A program made the position numbers and the translations under genes. Below, piece after piece: positions 28,350 through 35,914 of a stretch of DNA of 64,000 nt. This DNA is from Salinimicrobium profundisediminis (GTDB taxonomy: Bacteria > Bacteroidota > Bacteroidia > Flavobacteriales > Flavobacteriaceae), in assembly GCF_026241755.1 (NCBI RefSeq), contig NZ_JAPJDA010000004.1, forward strand, positions 62,001-126,000, read 5' to 3'. Every line of letters starts with the position of its first letter. The stretch's first letter is position 1. The notes below the pieces were generated by a model. That model made no database searches and was not told the DNA's origin. It saw only the letters and a list, made by a program, of their open reading frames with translations.

Positions 28350-28366
28350 CAAAAATGGCATTTTTG
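28350..28366. repeat. CAAAAATG-n-CATTTTTG palindrome, perfect intergenic copy
   Basis: CAAAAATGGCATTTTTG, perfect 8-bp arms around a single G, directly against the stem of the terminator at 28367 and 9 bases after the second tonB stop codon. Absent at the same place after the first tonB. Confidence 0.65.
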
Positions 28367-28395
28367 ATCCCGCAGGTAGCTGCGGGATTTTTTTT
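28367..28395 (+). terminator. Terminator after second tonB
   Basis: ATCCCGCAG (28367-28375), loop GTAG, CTGCGGGAT (28380-28388), then seven or more Ts. Stem identical to the core of the first tonB terminator. Confidence 0.9.
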
Positions 28396-28469
28396 GCGTG
28401 CAGGAAAAATCATCAGATACTTAAAAAAATGTATCTTTCCCCTGTAATCCATTCAGCTTTGTGCAGGAT

Positions 28470-30581
28470 ATGACTAGATTTTACCCGCTCCTCATCTTTT
28501 TCCTTCCGCTTTTTGTTTTTCCCCAGTCCTTTAAAGGGGATCCGGAGAGATTTCCGCAGTTTTCAGAATGCAGGGAGGTAGGTTTTGATAAACAGGAACT
28601 GTGTTTTAATACTGCCCTAAAAAGGAAGATTAAAGAGGAATTTTTATTGCCCGCTGTTGTTGCTGAAGATAACTACCGGGGTGAAATGGTAGTGCTTTTT
28701 GAAGTTACCAGCGACGGAAATTTTCAGGTGAACTACATCAATGCTGCCTACCCCGAACTAAAGGCGGAGTTAAACCGCATTTTTGAGACCCTTCCGAAGA
28801 TCTCTCCTGCCACATATAACAGCCGGCCCATTGATATGCAGTTTCGTATGCCAATAAATATTCCTTTAGAAGCCGGAGTACCTTCCGCAGTTATGGAGGA
28901 AAAGAATGTAAGCATTGTGAAAGCAGAAGTGCCGGAACCGCAGGAAGAACTTGAAATTACCAAAGAATACGAGCAGATAAAGCCGCTGGATTTTAATCAT
29001 CCAAGATTAGATAGTGATATTAATATTCCGCTCTCTCACGAGTTTTACAGTCGGTTTGAAGATGAGGTGAACATGGTGGGAACTAATTTTCATTCGGCTT
29101 CCAAACCTTTTTTGTTTTCCGAAGTAAAAGATTACTACAACTTTGAAGAAGAACTGCTGGGGCTTCAAAAACCTGTCACCTCCTGGATAGGGAGAAAGGT
29201 GTGGAATGAGCATTTATTTAAATTTCAGGGTGAAGGGTATTGGTTTACGGTAGATTTTGGGCTTGATGTGCAGGTAGGGAAAGATCTTGATAGTGAGTTG
29301 GACGTAACTTACAACAACACACGGGCAGCCATTTTTCAGGGGGGATTGGGTAAGAACCTAAATTTTTACTCGGTGGTATACGAGAACCAGGGAAGGTTTG
29401 CCGATTATTTTAACCGTTACGCTGAATCAATAAGACCGGGGAACGAAGGTGCTGCTATTATTCCCGGCCGTGGTATTGCCAAACCTTTTATGGGGCAGGG
29501 ATATGACTATCCTGTCGCCGAAGGCTATCTTTCTTTTAGCCCCGGGAAATTTTTCAATTTACAATTTGGTCATGGAAAGAATTTTATTGGTGATGGTTAC
29601 AGGTCGCTATTATTAAGTGATAATGCTTCGCCTTATCCATACTTTAAGCTCAACACCACCTTCTGGAAAATAAAATACACCAACACCTGGATGTCTTTAC
29701 GCGATGTGCGGCCAGAGGTAACGGGTGAAGATTCCTACCGTACAAAGTTCATGGCAAATCATTACCTGAGCTATAATGTGACCAAAAAATTGAACATTGG
29801 CTTTTTTGAGTCGGTGATGTGGGAGAATGACAATAACCGCGGCTTTGACCTTAATTATCTCAACCCCGTGATCTTTTACAGGGCGATCGAATTTTCTACC
29901 GGGGCGCAGGCGGGTAATGCTATAATTGGCCTAACCGGAAAATATAAGTGGAGCAACAGTTTTCTTACCTACGGGCAGTGGCTTATTGATGAATTTTCTT
30001 CTACTGATGTTTTTGGAGGCGAGGGCAGTTGGAAAAATAAACACGGCTTCCAGATTGGGACAAAATATTTTAATGCATTTAATATTCAGGATCTTCACTT
30101 GCAGCTTGAATACAACCAGGTGCGACCTTATACTTATTCACACAATACCATCACGCTTAATTATGGGCATGCGAATCAATCTATGGCGCATTTGTGGGGG
30201 GCAAATTTCAGGGAACTGGTTGCTATAGCCCGCTATAAAACCGGCAGGTACTATGGGCACGTGAAAGCCATCTATGGAGAACGCGGATTCGATTTTCTTG
30301 ATAATGGCGCTTATTACGGCGGAAATATCTATAGAACCGAGGAAGACCGGCCTTTTGAAACAGGTGTGGAAATTGGACAGGGCAATACCACCCAGTCATT
30401 TTTTTCGCAAGCTGAAGTAGGATATATTGTTAACCCGGTGACTAACCTGAAGTTCTTCGGAAGTTTTATTTACCGGAATTTTAATCCTGAAGTAAACACC
30501 GTAAATCATTTTAAGAATACCGCCTACTGGTTCAATATTGGGTTGCGCACCGATATTTTCAACTGGTATTACGATATGTAG
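28470..30581 (+). CDS. remB: RemB-like gliding-motility outer-membrane protein with TonB-C-like N-terminal domain
   Basis: 703 residues from the chosen start. A signal peptide (RFYPLLIFFLPLFVFPQ) precedes a domain of about 110 residues with the cysteine pattern CREVGFDKQELC and a TonB-C-like layout. A linker rich in Glu follows, and from about residue 190 to the end is an outer-membrane beta-barrel region of the capsule-assembly Wzi-like type (FNLQFGHGKNFIGDGYRSLL; KLNIGFFESVMWEND), ending with aromatics (FNWYYDM). This architecture matches flavobacterial RemB, whose loss impairs gliding over surfaces; name assigned from memory of the family. The frame also opens with GTG at 28461, but CAGCTTTG at 28454, near the -7 consensus, overlaps it and favours the ATG. 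Confidence 0.72.
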   Translation: MTRFYPLLIFFLPLFVFPQSFKGDPERFPQFSECREVGFDKQELCFNTALKRKIKEEFLLPAVVAEDNYRGEMVVLFEVTSDGNFQVNYINAAYPELKAELNRIFETLPKISPATYNSRPIDMQFRMPINIPLEAGVPSAVMEEKNVSIVKAEVPEPQEELEITKEYEQIKPLDFNHPRLDSDINIPLSHEFYSRFEDEVNMVGTNFHSASKPFLFSEVKDYYNFEEELLGLQKPVTSWIGRKVWNEHLFKFQGEGYWFTVDFGLDVQVGKDLDSELDVTYNNTRAAIFQGGLGKNLNFYSVVYENQGRFADYFNRYAESIRPGNEGAAIIPGRGIAKPFMGQGYDYPVAEGYLSFSPGKFFNLQFGHGKNFIGDGYRSLLLSDNASPYPYFKLNTTFWKIKYTNTWMSLRDVRPEVTGEDSYRTKFMANHYLSYNVTKKLNIGFFESVMWENDNNRGFDLNYLNPVIFYRAIEFSTGAQAGNAIIGLTGKYKWSNSFLTYGQWLIDEFSSTDVFGGEGSWKNKHGFQIGTKYFNAFNIQDLHLQLEYNQVRPYTYSHNTITLNYGHANQSMAHLWGANFRELVAIARYKTGRYYGHVKAIYGERGFDFLDNGAYYGGNIYRTEEDRPFETGVEIGQGNTTQSFFSQAEVGYIVNPVTNLKFFGSFIYRNFNPEVNTVNHFKNTAYWFNIGLRTDIFNWYYDM

Positions 30582-30671
30582 CCCCTATAAGATATTGATT
30601 ATCAATCTTTGATTTTTTCTTCAGTTTTAAATTTAACGCTGTCGTGTTCTTGGTAAAAACCAATTAAGAAG

Positions 30672-30679
30672 TATCTTTG
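30672..30679 (+). promoter_or_regulatory. -7 promoter box (TATCTTTG) for the ctaB-cox III operon
   Basis: TATCTTTG matches TAnnTTTG, 8 bases before the first candidate start of ctaB and 17 before the second, so the mRNA should be leaderless or nearly so. Confidence 0.6.
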
Positions 30680-30681
30680 CG

Positions 30682-30700
30682 CCAAAATTGCCATTTTTGG
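30682..30700. repeat. CAAAAATG-n-CATTTTTG palindrome at the ctaB start
   Basis: CCAAAATTGCCATTTTTGG, 9-bp arms with one mismatch around one base. It spans the predicted transcription start and both candidate TTG start codons of ctaB, an operator-like position. Confidence 0.55.
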
Positions 30701-31599
30701 AAAACACCCAAGTACATAGTCCGTCTGTCTCCCTGGTAAGCGATCTTAAGGAAATTACCAAAATGAGGCTGGCTATAAGCGTAGTATTTTCTTCGGTTGC
30801 CGGATATTTCTTAGGAGCAGAATCTATTGATTTTCTTACAGTGATCATGCTGGCTATTGGAGGATACTGCCTGGTTGGAGCGTCAAACGCTTATAACCAA
30901 ATCCTTGAAAAGGATCTTGATCTTTTAATGAAGAGAACTCGCAACAGGCCTGTTCCTTCGGGGAGGATGTCAATAAACACTGCGTTTGTTATTGCCAGTA
31001 CCCTTACGGTGCTGGGCTTGGTTATACTTTATCTTATCAATCCGCGCACCGCGATGTTTGGCGCGATAAGTATTTTGCTCTATGTTAGTGTATATACTCC
31101 TTTAAAAACCAAGACCCCACTTTCTGTCTTTATAGGAGCTTTTCCTGGTGCTATCCCTTTTATGTTGGGATGGGTGGCAGCTACGGGAGATTTTGGTATT
31201 GAGCCGGGAACCTTGTTCATGATTCAGTTCTTCTGGCAATTTCCGCATTTTTGGGCCCTGGGCTGGTGGTTGTATGACGATTATGCAAAAGGCGGGTTCT
31301 TTATGTTGCCTACCGGAAAAAGAGATAAAGGAACTGCAGTGCAAATTGTGCTTTATACGCTGTGGACTTTGATCGTTTCCCTGATTCCGGCCACAGGAAT
31401 GACAGGGGCCCTCTATATCACGCCGCTTTCTGCTGCTCTTGTGTTTCTTCTTGGTTTGGGGATGTTATATTATGCAGTGCAGCTCTACAGGAAAAGAGAT
31501 GAAAAATCGGCAAAGAAACTTATGCTTGCAAGTGTGTCTTACATTACCTTGCTGCAAATAATATATGTATTAGATAAATTAGTTCGAGTATGGATTTAA
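30688..31599 (+). CDS. ctaB: Protoheme IX farnesyltransferase (heme O synthase)
   Basis: UbiA-family membrane prenyltransferase, up to 303 residues with about nine helices, which farnesylates heme b to heme O for the oxidase. The first Asp-rich motif NQILEKDLDLLMKRTRNRPVPSG is seen near residue 70 (core: NxxxDxxxD). The second conserved loop is YDDYAKGGFFMLPTGKRDKGT near 195. The start is TTG, at 30688 or 30697; both follow a -7 box closely and no ATG fits before residue 26. It overlaps the next gene, an oxidase subunit III, by 10 bases, so heme and subunit supply are coupled. Confidence 0.93.
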   Translation: MPFLENTQVHSPSVSLVSDLKEITKMRLAISVVFSSVAGYFLGAESIDFLTVIMLAIGGYCLVGASNAYNQILEKDLDLLMKRTRNRPVPSGRMSINTAFVIASTLTVLGLVILYLINPRTAMFGAISILLYVSVYTPLKTKTPLSVFIGAFPGAIPFMLGWVAATGDFGIEPGTLFMIQFFWQFPHFWALGWWLYDDYAKGGFFMLPTGKRDKGTAVQIVLYTLWTLIVSLIPATGMTGALYITPLSAALVFLLGLGMLYYAVQLYRKRDEKSAKKLMLASVSYITLLQIIYVLDKLVRVWI

Positions 31600-32171
31600 C
31601 ACAGGGAACCAGTCAGCACAAGCAGGGTAGGGCAAAAAAGATGATGCTTTGGTTCGGGATTATAAGTATGGCCATGATGTTTGCAGGCCTTACCAGTGCC
31701 TATGTTGTAAGTAAAAACCGGCCCGACTGGCTTGCTGATCTTCAGTTGCCGGCTACTTTTATCTGGAGCACGCTGGTTATATTTTTGAGCAGCGTCACTT
31801 TTCACATTGCTGAAAAAGCGGTAAAACAGAACAAACACAGTCTTGCAACCATGGGGCTTCTTGGTACACTGGTACTTAGCTTAATTTTTATCGGCCTTCA
31901 ATTCCAGAGCTTTAACGAGTTGCTGGAATCTGGATATTTCTTTACAGGAAGTGCCAGTAGTGTTACCACTTCTTTCCTTTATTTGATCGTTGGGTCTCAT
32001 TTAGTGCACCTTTTTGGAGGAATAATTGTACTTTTAGTAATAATTTATAACCATTTTAAACAGAAGTACCATGCAGGGCAAACACTTGGCTTAGAACTTG
32101 GTGCTACCTTTTGGCACTTTGTTGATGCCCTTTGGATTTACCTGTTTTTATTTTTATATTTCTTTAGATAA
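31590..32171 (+). CDS. Cytochrome c oxidase subunit III, short form
   Basis: Heme-copper oxidase subunit III, 193 residues with five hydrophobic segments (about 17-38, 49-70, 82-100, 120-145, 170-192). It has LTSAYVVSKNRPDW near residue 30 and the typical C-terminal HFVDALWIYLFLFLYF. It starts inside the end of ctaB. A longer subunit III gene follows directly; Bacteroidota oxidase clusters often hold two such genes in tandem. Subunit III stabilises subunit I and helps proton uptake. Confidence 0.9.
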   Translation: MDLTQGTSQHKQGRAKKMMLWFGIISMAMMFAGLTSAYVVSKNRPDWLADLQLPATFIWSTLVIFLSSVTFHIAEKAVKQNKHSLATMGLLGTLVLSLIFIGLQFQSFNELLESGYFFTGSASSVTTSFLYLIVGSHLVHLFGGIIVLLVIIYNHFKQKYHAGQTLGLELGATFWHFVDALWIYLFLFLYFFR

Positions 32172-32181
32172 ATAAAAAACC

Positions 32182-32189
32182 TATTTTTG
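32182..32189 (+). promoter_or_regulatory. Possible internal -7 promoter box (TATTTTTG)
   Basis: TATTTTTG matches TAnnTTTG in the 46-base gap before the long subunit III gene, ending 28 bases before its ATG. It may add transcription of the downstream half of the operon. Confidence 0.5.
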
Positions 32190-32217
32190 CCCATACTTTA
32201 AAAATCAAACTCTTTCT

Positions 32218-33198
32218 ATGGAAGCGACTGTTACCAGAACAGGTACCGAAGGAAAAACATGGGGCGGTGGGAATCAACCTTTGAAAGTGAGCTATGGTAA
32301 AATGATGATGTGGTTCTTCATCTTATCAGATGCGCTTACTTTTTCCGGGTTTCTTGCCTCTTACGGTTTTGCGAGATACAAATTTTCTAACAGCTGGCCG
32401 ATTGCCGATGAGGTTTTTAACCACTTTCCGTTTTTGCATGGCGTAGATGCGCCCATGTATTACGTGGCCTTAATGACCTTTATCCTTATTTTTTCTTCTG
32501 TAACTATGGTTTTGGCGGTAGATGCCGGCCATAACATGAAAAGAGGTAAGGTGGCTATATACATGTTGTTGACCATTATTGGAGGTATCATCTTCCTTGG
32601 GTCACAGGCATGGGAGTGGAAGAACTTTATTCAGGGTACCTATGGTGCTATTGAAACCAGGGGTGGTAATGTGCTGCAGGTTATAGATAATGATGGGCAT
32701 CGCGTTGCACTGGATGAGTTTGTGGTTGCTGCACCAAAAGAAAGGATTCAGCATGAGCGAACAAATGGCCTTTGGTTTACAGATGAGCCAACTTTGGCAC
32801 GTTTCACAATGGATGATGTGCTTGCAGGGTTTGAAGCTAATCCAAACCTTCTTATAAGAACACAGGAGTTGACTGAGACAGGAGAGAAAGTGATTTTGAC
32901 AAGACAGGCATCACTGGCAAAACTTGAGAGCGAAGGTATAGGAGTTATTGAGGGGGCAAACCTTCAAAAAAATGAATATGGAAATCCCCTTTTTGGAGAC
33001 TTCTTCTTTTTCATCACCGGGTTCCACGGGTTTCACGTATTGACCGGGGTTTTGATTAATATCATCATCTTCTTCAATGTGCTTATTGGTACTTATGAGC
33101 GAAGAGGGCATTATGAAATGGTAGAAAAAGTTGGACTGTACTGGCACTTTGTAGACCTTGTATGGGTATTTGTATTTACTTTCTTCTATTTGGTATAA
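32218..33198 (+). CDS. Cytochrome c oxidase subunit III, long form with soluble insert
   Basis: Subunit III family, 326 residues. Membrane helices are near 30-50, 78-98, 112-135, 262-285 and 305-325, with the C-terminal signature GLYWHFVDLVWVFVFTFFYLV (in part YWHFVDLVWVFVF). Between the third and fourth helices, about residues 139-259, is a hydrophilic insert of some 120 residues (from QGTYGAIETRGGNVLQ to NEYGNPLFGD) absent from the short form and from proteobacterial CoxC. FHGFHVLTG after the insert is a normal family motif. The role of the insert is unknown; contact with ActE or subunit II is one possibility. Confidence 0.92.
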   Translation: MEATVTRTGTEGKTWGGGNQPLKVSYGKMMMWFFILSDALTFSGFLASYGFARYKFSNSWPIADEVFNHFPFLHGVDAPMYYVALMTFILIFSSVTMVLAVDAGHNMKRGKVAIYMLLTIIGGIIFLGSQAWEWKNFIQGTYGAIETRGGNVLQVIDNDGHRVALDEFVVAAPKERIQHERTNGLWFTDEPTLARFTMDDVLAGFEANPNLLIRTQELTETGEKVILTRQASLAKLESEGIGVIEGANLQKNEYGNPLFGDFFFFITGFHGFHVLTGVLINIIIFFNVLIGTYERRGHYEMVEKVGLYWHFVDLVWVFVFTFFYLV

Positions 33199-33216
33199 TC
33201 TGGAATAAGAATTAAA

Positions 33217-33579
33217 ATGGCACACGATACTACACACGCACACGAATCGAACTCTAAAAGGATCTGGACGGTATTTATAATCCTTTCGATCATTACTCTT
33301 GTAGAAGTTATTTTGGGGATCATCAAACCAGATTTTCTGGTGCATACCTATTTTGTTAGCTTAAAGCTAATCAACTGGATATTCATTGTTCTTACAATTT
33401 GGAAGGCTTATTATATTACCTGGGCCTTTATGCATATGGAAGGCGAGACCAAAGGCCTAAGACGCTCTGTGGTATGGACTGCAGGTTTTCTCATCGTTTA
33501 CCTTGTTTTTATTCTTCTTACTGAAGGAGATTATGTTCACGAGGTACTGCAGCGGGGGCAGGTGGCCTGGGATTTCTAA
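33217..33579 (+). CDS. Cytochrome c oxidase subunit IV family protein
   Basis: Small membrane subunit, 120 residues, with three hydrophobic helices (about 18-38, 46-68, 86-106) and a His-rich N-terminus (AHDTTHAHESNSKR). It matches the prokaryotic subunit IV family found with caa3/cbb-type Bacteroidota oxidases. The segment KAYYITWAFMHMEGETKGLRR between helices is the recognisable core (in part AFMHMEGETKGLR). It follows the long subunit III by 18 bases and ends before the terminator at 33597, closing the oxidase operon. Confidence 0.9.
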   Translation: MAHDTTHAHESNSKRIWTVFIILSIITLVEVILGIIKPDFLVHTYFVSLKLINWIFIVLTIWKAYYITWAFMHMEGETKGLRRSVVWTAGFLIVYLVFILLTEGDYVHEVLQRGQVAWDF

Positions 33580-33596
33580 AAGTTAAAACATAAAGG

Positions 33597-33630
33597 AAAG
33601 GCGGTTTTAAAACCGCCTTTTTTTATTTTT
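33597..33630 (+). terminator. Terminator after oxidase subunit IV
   Basis: Perfect palindrome AAAGGCGGTTTT / AAAACCGCCTTT (33597-33620) followed by TTTTATTTTT. The tail overlaps the -7 box of the next gene. Confidence 0.9.
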
Positions 33631-33631
33631 G
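33624..33631 (+). promoter_or_regulatory. -7 promoter box (TATTTTTG) inside the terminator tail
   Basis: TATTTTTG matches TAnnTTTG. It lies in the T-tract of the terminator at 33597 and ends 23 bases before the ATG at 33655. An in-frame GTG at 33631 overlaps the box and so cannot be the start if this box is used. Confidence 0.6.
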
Positions 33632-33654
33632 TGCACATCTTCCGGAAAGATAAT

Positions 33655-34308
33655 ATGAAAAAATTCTTTGTCATTTTTGTGCTTTTTGCACTTCCCCTTG
33701 GGGCTTACCTGTTCTTCGCTTCAGGAGTCAATAACTTTGCCCGTCTGCCCGTCCTTACCCAGGAAATTTATCAGCTCGAATCCTTTAGAAGCCTTGAAGG
33801 TGATGAAGAGGAAGTGAGCTTTGATAACAAGATCACTATTCTTGGTTTTCCCGGGGTTGAGCCCATAGATTATATGAACAACGCCTATCACCTGGCCGAA
33901 AAGATCTATGATCCTTATGCCGAATTTAATGACTTTCAGTTTGTTTCGGTAGTTCCTGAAGGAAGTGAGGCGCAGGTAGAAGAGCTCAAACAAAAAATCT
34001 CAAAAGTTATAGATCTCAAAAAGTGGAAATTTGTGACTGCTTCTTCCGAAGAGATCAACGCCCTGTTTGATAGTTTAAATACCAACCTTGAACTAAATGG
34101 CGACCTCTCTACACCAAATGTCTTTATTATTGATAAAGAAGGAAAATTACGTGGCAGGGATAAAGATGATGATGGTAGTGAGCTTTTTGGCTACGATACC
34201 GGCTCCATCTATGTTCTCAACAATAAAATGACCGACGATGTAAAGGTTATTTTGGCTGAATATCGCCTAGAGCTTAAAAAGTACAATAAAGAGAATACTG
34301 AAGATTAA
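33655..34308 (+). CDS. SCO/thioredoxin-fold-like membrane-anchored protein lacking all cysteines
   Basis: 217 residues with one N-terminal helix (about 3-23) and a periplasmic domain. The pattern NKITILGFPGVEP near 50, then helix-strand-helix, then TPNVFIIDKEGKLRGRDKDDDG near 150 (in part NVFIIDKEGKLRGR) resembles the thioredoxin fold of SCO proteins. There is no cysteine anywhere, so the CxxxC copper or redox site is missing. It shares one base with the true SCO gene that follows (TAATG), so it is made together with it. It could be a chaperone or a structural partner in CuA assembly; this is inference. Homology to SCO is judged by eye only. Confidence 0.7.
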   Translation: MKKFFVIFVLFALPLGAYLFFASGVNNFARLPVLTQEIYQLESFRSLEGDEEEVSFDNKITILGFPGVEPIDYMNNAYHLAEKIYDPYAEFNDFQFVSVVPEGSEAQVEELKQKISKVIDLKKWKFVTASSEEINALFDSLNTNLELNGDLSTPNVFIIDKEGKLRGRDKDDDGSELFGYDTGSIYVLNNKMTDDVKVILAEYRLELKKYNKENTED

Positions 34309-35045
34309 TGAAAAATTACTCATACATAGGGCTATTCCTGGTAATCGTTATTTTTGGGATCATTGTGGTTCCCGAAATAATTGACAGGGTGAACGAAGAG
34401 GAAACAGTTTCTTCAAACAGGTCTGACGGTCGGGAAGAACGGGCTGCTGCCAACGTTGATCTTGATTATATTATGGTGAATGAAGAAAGGAAGAGAGTTC
34501 CGCCTTTCGAATTCATAGATCAACATGGAGATACCATCACCAATAAAGATTATGAAGGTAAGGTTTATATCGCTGAATTTTTCTTTTCTACCTGCCCCAC
34601 TATTTGTCCTATTATGAAAGACAATCTGGTAGAGGTGCAGGATGTGTTTGCTTCTAATGAAGATTTTGGGATTGCTTCTTTTAGTATAGACACCCGCCAT
34701 GATACGCCCCAGGTTCTCAAAGAATATGCGGCAAATAACAATATCACCCATCCAAACTGGCATTTAATGACAGGAGAGCAGGAAGATATTTATGGTCTTG
34801 CTAATTCCGGATTTAATATTTATGCCGGTGAAGATGAAAATGCAGCAGGTGGTTTTGCGCATTCAGGTTATTTTGCCCTGGTAGATCGTGAGGGTTATAT
34901 AAGGTCCCGAAAAGACTCTTTTGGAAACCCAATTATTTATTACAGGGGTTCTGTGCCCCGCAATGCAGTTGTGGAGCCGGGAGAAGAAGAGCCTCAAATT
35001 GATATACTTATTGCTGACGCTAAAAGACTTATTGATGGTAAATAG
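34308..35045 (+). CDS. SCO family copper chaperone for cytochrome oxidase
   Basis: SCO1/SenC/PrrC protein, 245 residues, anchored by one N-terminal helix (about 5-25). The copper/redox site is complete: CPTIC with C96 and C100, and the distal histidine in GFAHSGYFALVDREG near 185. It is thought to deliver copper to the CuA site of subunit II or reduce its cysteines. Its start overlaps the preceding cysteine-free relative by one base and its end overlaps the DUF420 gene by 11 bases, so all are translated as a unit. Confidence 0.93.
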   Translation: MKNYSYIGLFLVIVIFGIIVVPEIIDRVNEEETVSSNRSDGREERAAANVDLDYIMVNEERKRVPPFEFIDQHGDTITNKDYEGKVYIAEFFFSTCPTICPIMKDNLVEVQDVFASNEDFGIASFSIDTRHDTPQVLKEYAANNNITHPNWHLMTGEQEDIYGLANSGFNIYAGEDENAAGGFAHSGYFALVDREGYIRSRKDSFGNPIIYYRGSVPRNAVVEPGEEEPQIDILIADAKRLIDGK

Positions 35046-35568
35046 AAGTACAGATAAAGTAATGGTGCCTACCATAGTGGTGGTTTCCATCTTAGTGCCG
35101 GTTGCGGTACTCATCTTGATGTATTTGCCAGAGCGGTATGATGTTTTGGGCGGAAGCTTTAAGAACTTCCCACTCTTTCACGCCGTGCTTAATTTCTTCA
35201 CTGCTTTGTTTCTTATAACAGGTTATTACGCCATGAAAAAGAAGGAACTGATATGGCACAGAAATCTTATGATCTCTGCCTTTTTTCTTTCGGCTGTGTT
35301 TTTAGTGAGTTACGTGATTTCGAAAATAAGTAATGAACCCGTGCCTTATGGAGGGGAAGGAATACTTAAATATATTTATTTCTTTATTCTTATCACGCAC
35401 ATCCTGCTTTCGGCAATTATTGTCCCTCTTGTTCTGTTCACAATGTACCGTGGCCTTACAGGAGAGGTAGAAAAACATCGTAAGATTGCCCGTTACACCT
35501 ATCCAATATGGCTTTATGTTGCGGTGACAGGGGTACTGGTGTATTTATTCATGGCTCCTTATTACTAA
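35035..35568 (+). CDS. DUF420 family membrane protein
   Basis: 177 residues with about five hydrophobic helices, DUF420 family, commonly linked to cytochrome oxidase and CtaM-like assembly roles in other bacteria. Conserved histidines sit at helix ends (FKNFPLFHAVLNFFTA near 45, LIWHRNLMIS near 75, FILITHILLSAI near 115, EKHRKIARYTYPIWLY near 150). They could bind heme or metal. An open frame reaches back to 34921 inside the SCO gene, but MVNRSTDKVMVPTIVVV from the ATG at 35035 is the sensible start. It overlaps scoA-like coding by 11 bases. Confidence 0.88.
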   Translation: MVNRSTDKVMVPTIVVVSILVPVAVLILMYLPERYDVLGGSFKNFPLFHAVLNFFTALFLITGYYAMKKKELIWHRNLMISAFFLSAVFLVSYVISKISNEPVPYGGEGILKYIYFFILITHILLSAIIVPLVLFTMYRGLTGEVEKHRKIARYTYPIWLYVAVTGVLVYLFMAPYY

Positions 35569-35572
35569 AGTT

Positions 35573-35800
35573 ATGAAAGTTAGAATTTTTATTACTGCTG
35601 TTTTTATTCTTTTCCTTTCGGTTGACGTTGAGGCGCAGTGTGCTATGTGCCGTGCAGTACTTGAAACCGAACAGGGCCAATCTACTGCTGAAGGGATTAA
35701 CGACGGGATTGTATATCTCATGATCTTTCCTTATTTGTTAATGGCTGGAGTGGCCTACTTCATTTGGAAGTCCAGGAGAAAAAAGCATGTAGAAGAATAA
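35573..35800 (+). CDS. Small exported membrane protein with CAMC motif
   Basis: 75 residues: a signal peptide (RIFITAVFILFLSVDVEA), then QCAMCRAVLETEQGQ with a CxxC pair at about residues 23-26, then one helix (about 45-64) and a basic end (KSRRKKHVEE). The layout predicts a periplasmic CxxC held by a C-terminal anchor. The gene lies 4 bases after DUF420, last in the SCO-DUF420 run, so a part in copper or heme handling for the oxidase is a fair inference. Function is not established; I do not recognise a named family. Confidence 0.82.
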   Translation: MKVRIFITAVFILFLSVDVEAQCAMCRAVLETEQGQSTAEGINDGIVYLMIFPYLLMAGVAYFIWKSRRKKHVEE

Positions 35801-35813
35801 TTTCTTCCCTCTT

Positions 35814-35827
35814 AAAAATGGCATTTT
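35814..35827. repeat. CAAAAATG-n-CATTTTTG palindrome, partial intergenic copy
   Basis: AAAAATGGCATTTT, in the 115-base gap between the CAMC gene and the ABC exporter operon. Outer bases have diverged. Confidence 0.4.
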
Positions 35828-35914
35828 CTTAAATCTTTTTTCAGAAAATGTAACATTTACTGTTTTTACCAGTCTAATGGGTGCGCCTTCATAGTAATTT
35901 GAATTACACCCGGT

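Noticed and set aside
30585-30625. A/T hairpin ATTGAT/ATCAAT after the RemB-like gene
   Set aside because: Short stem with a bulge; not convincing as a terminator, though the tail is T-rich.
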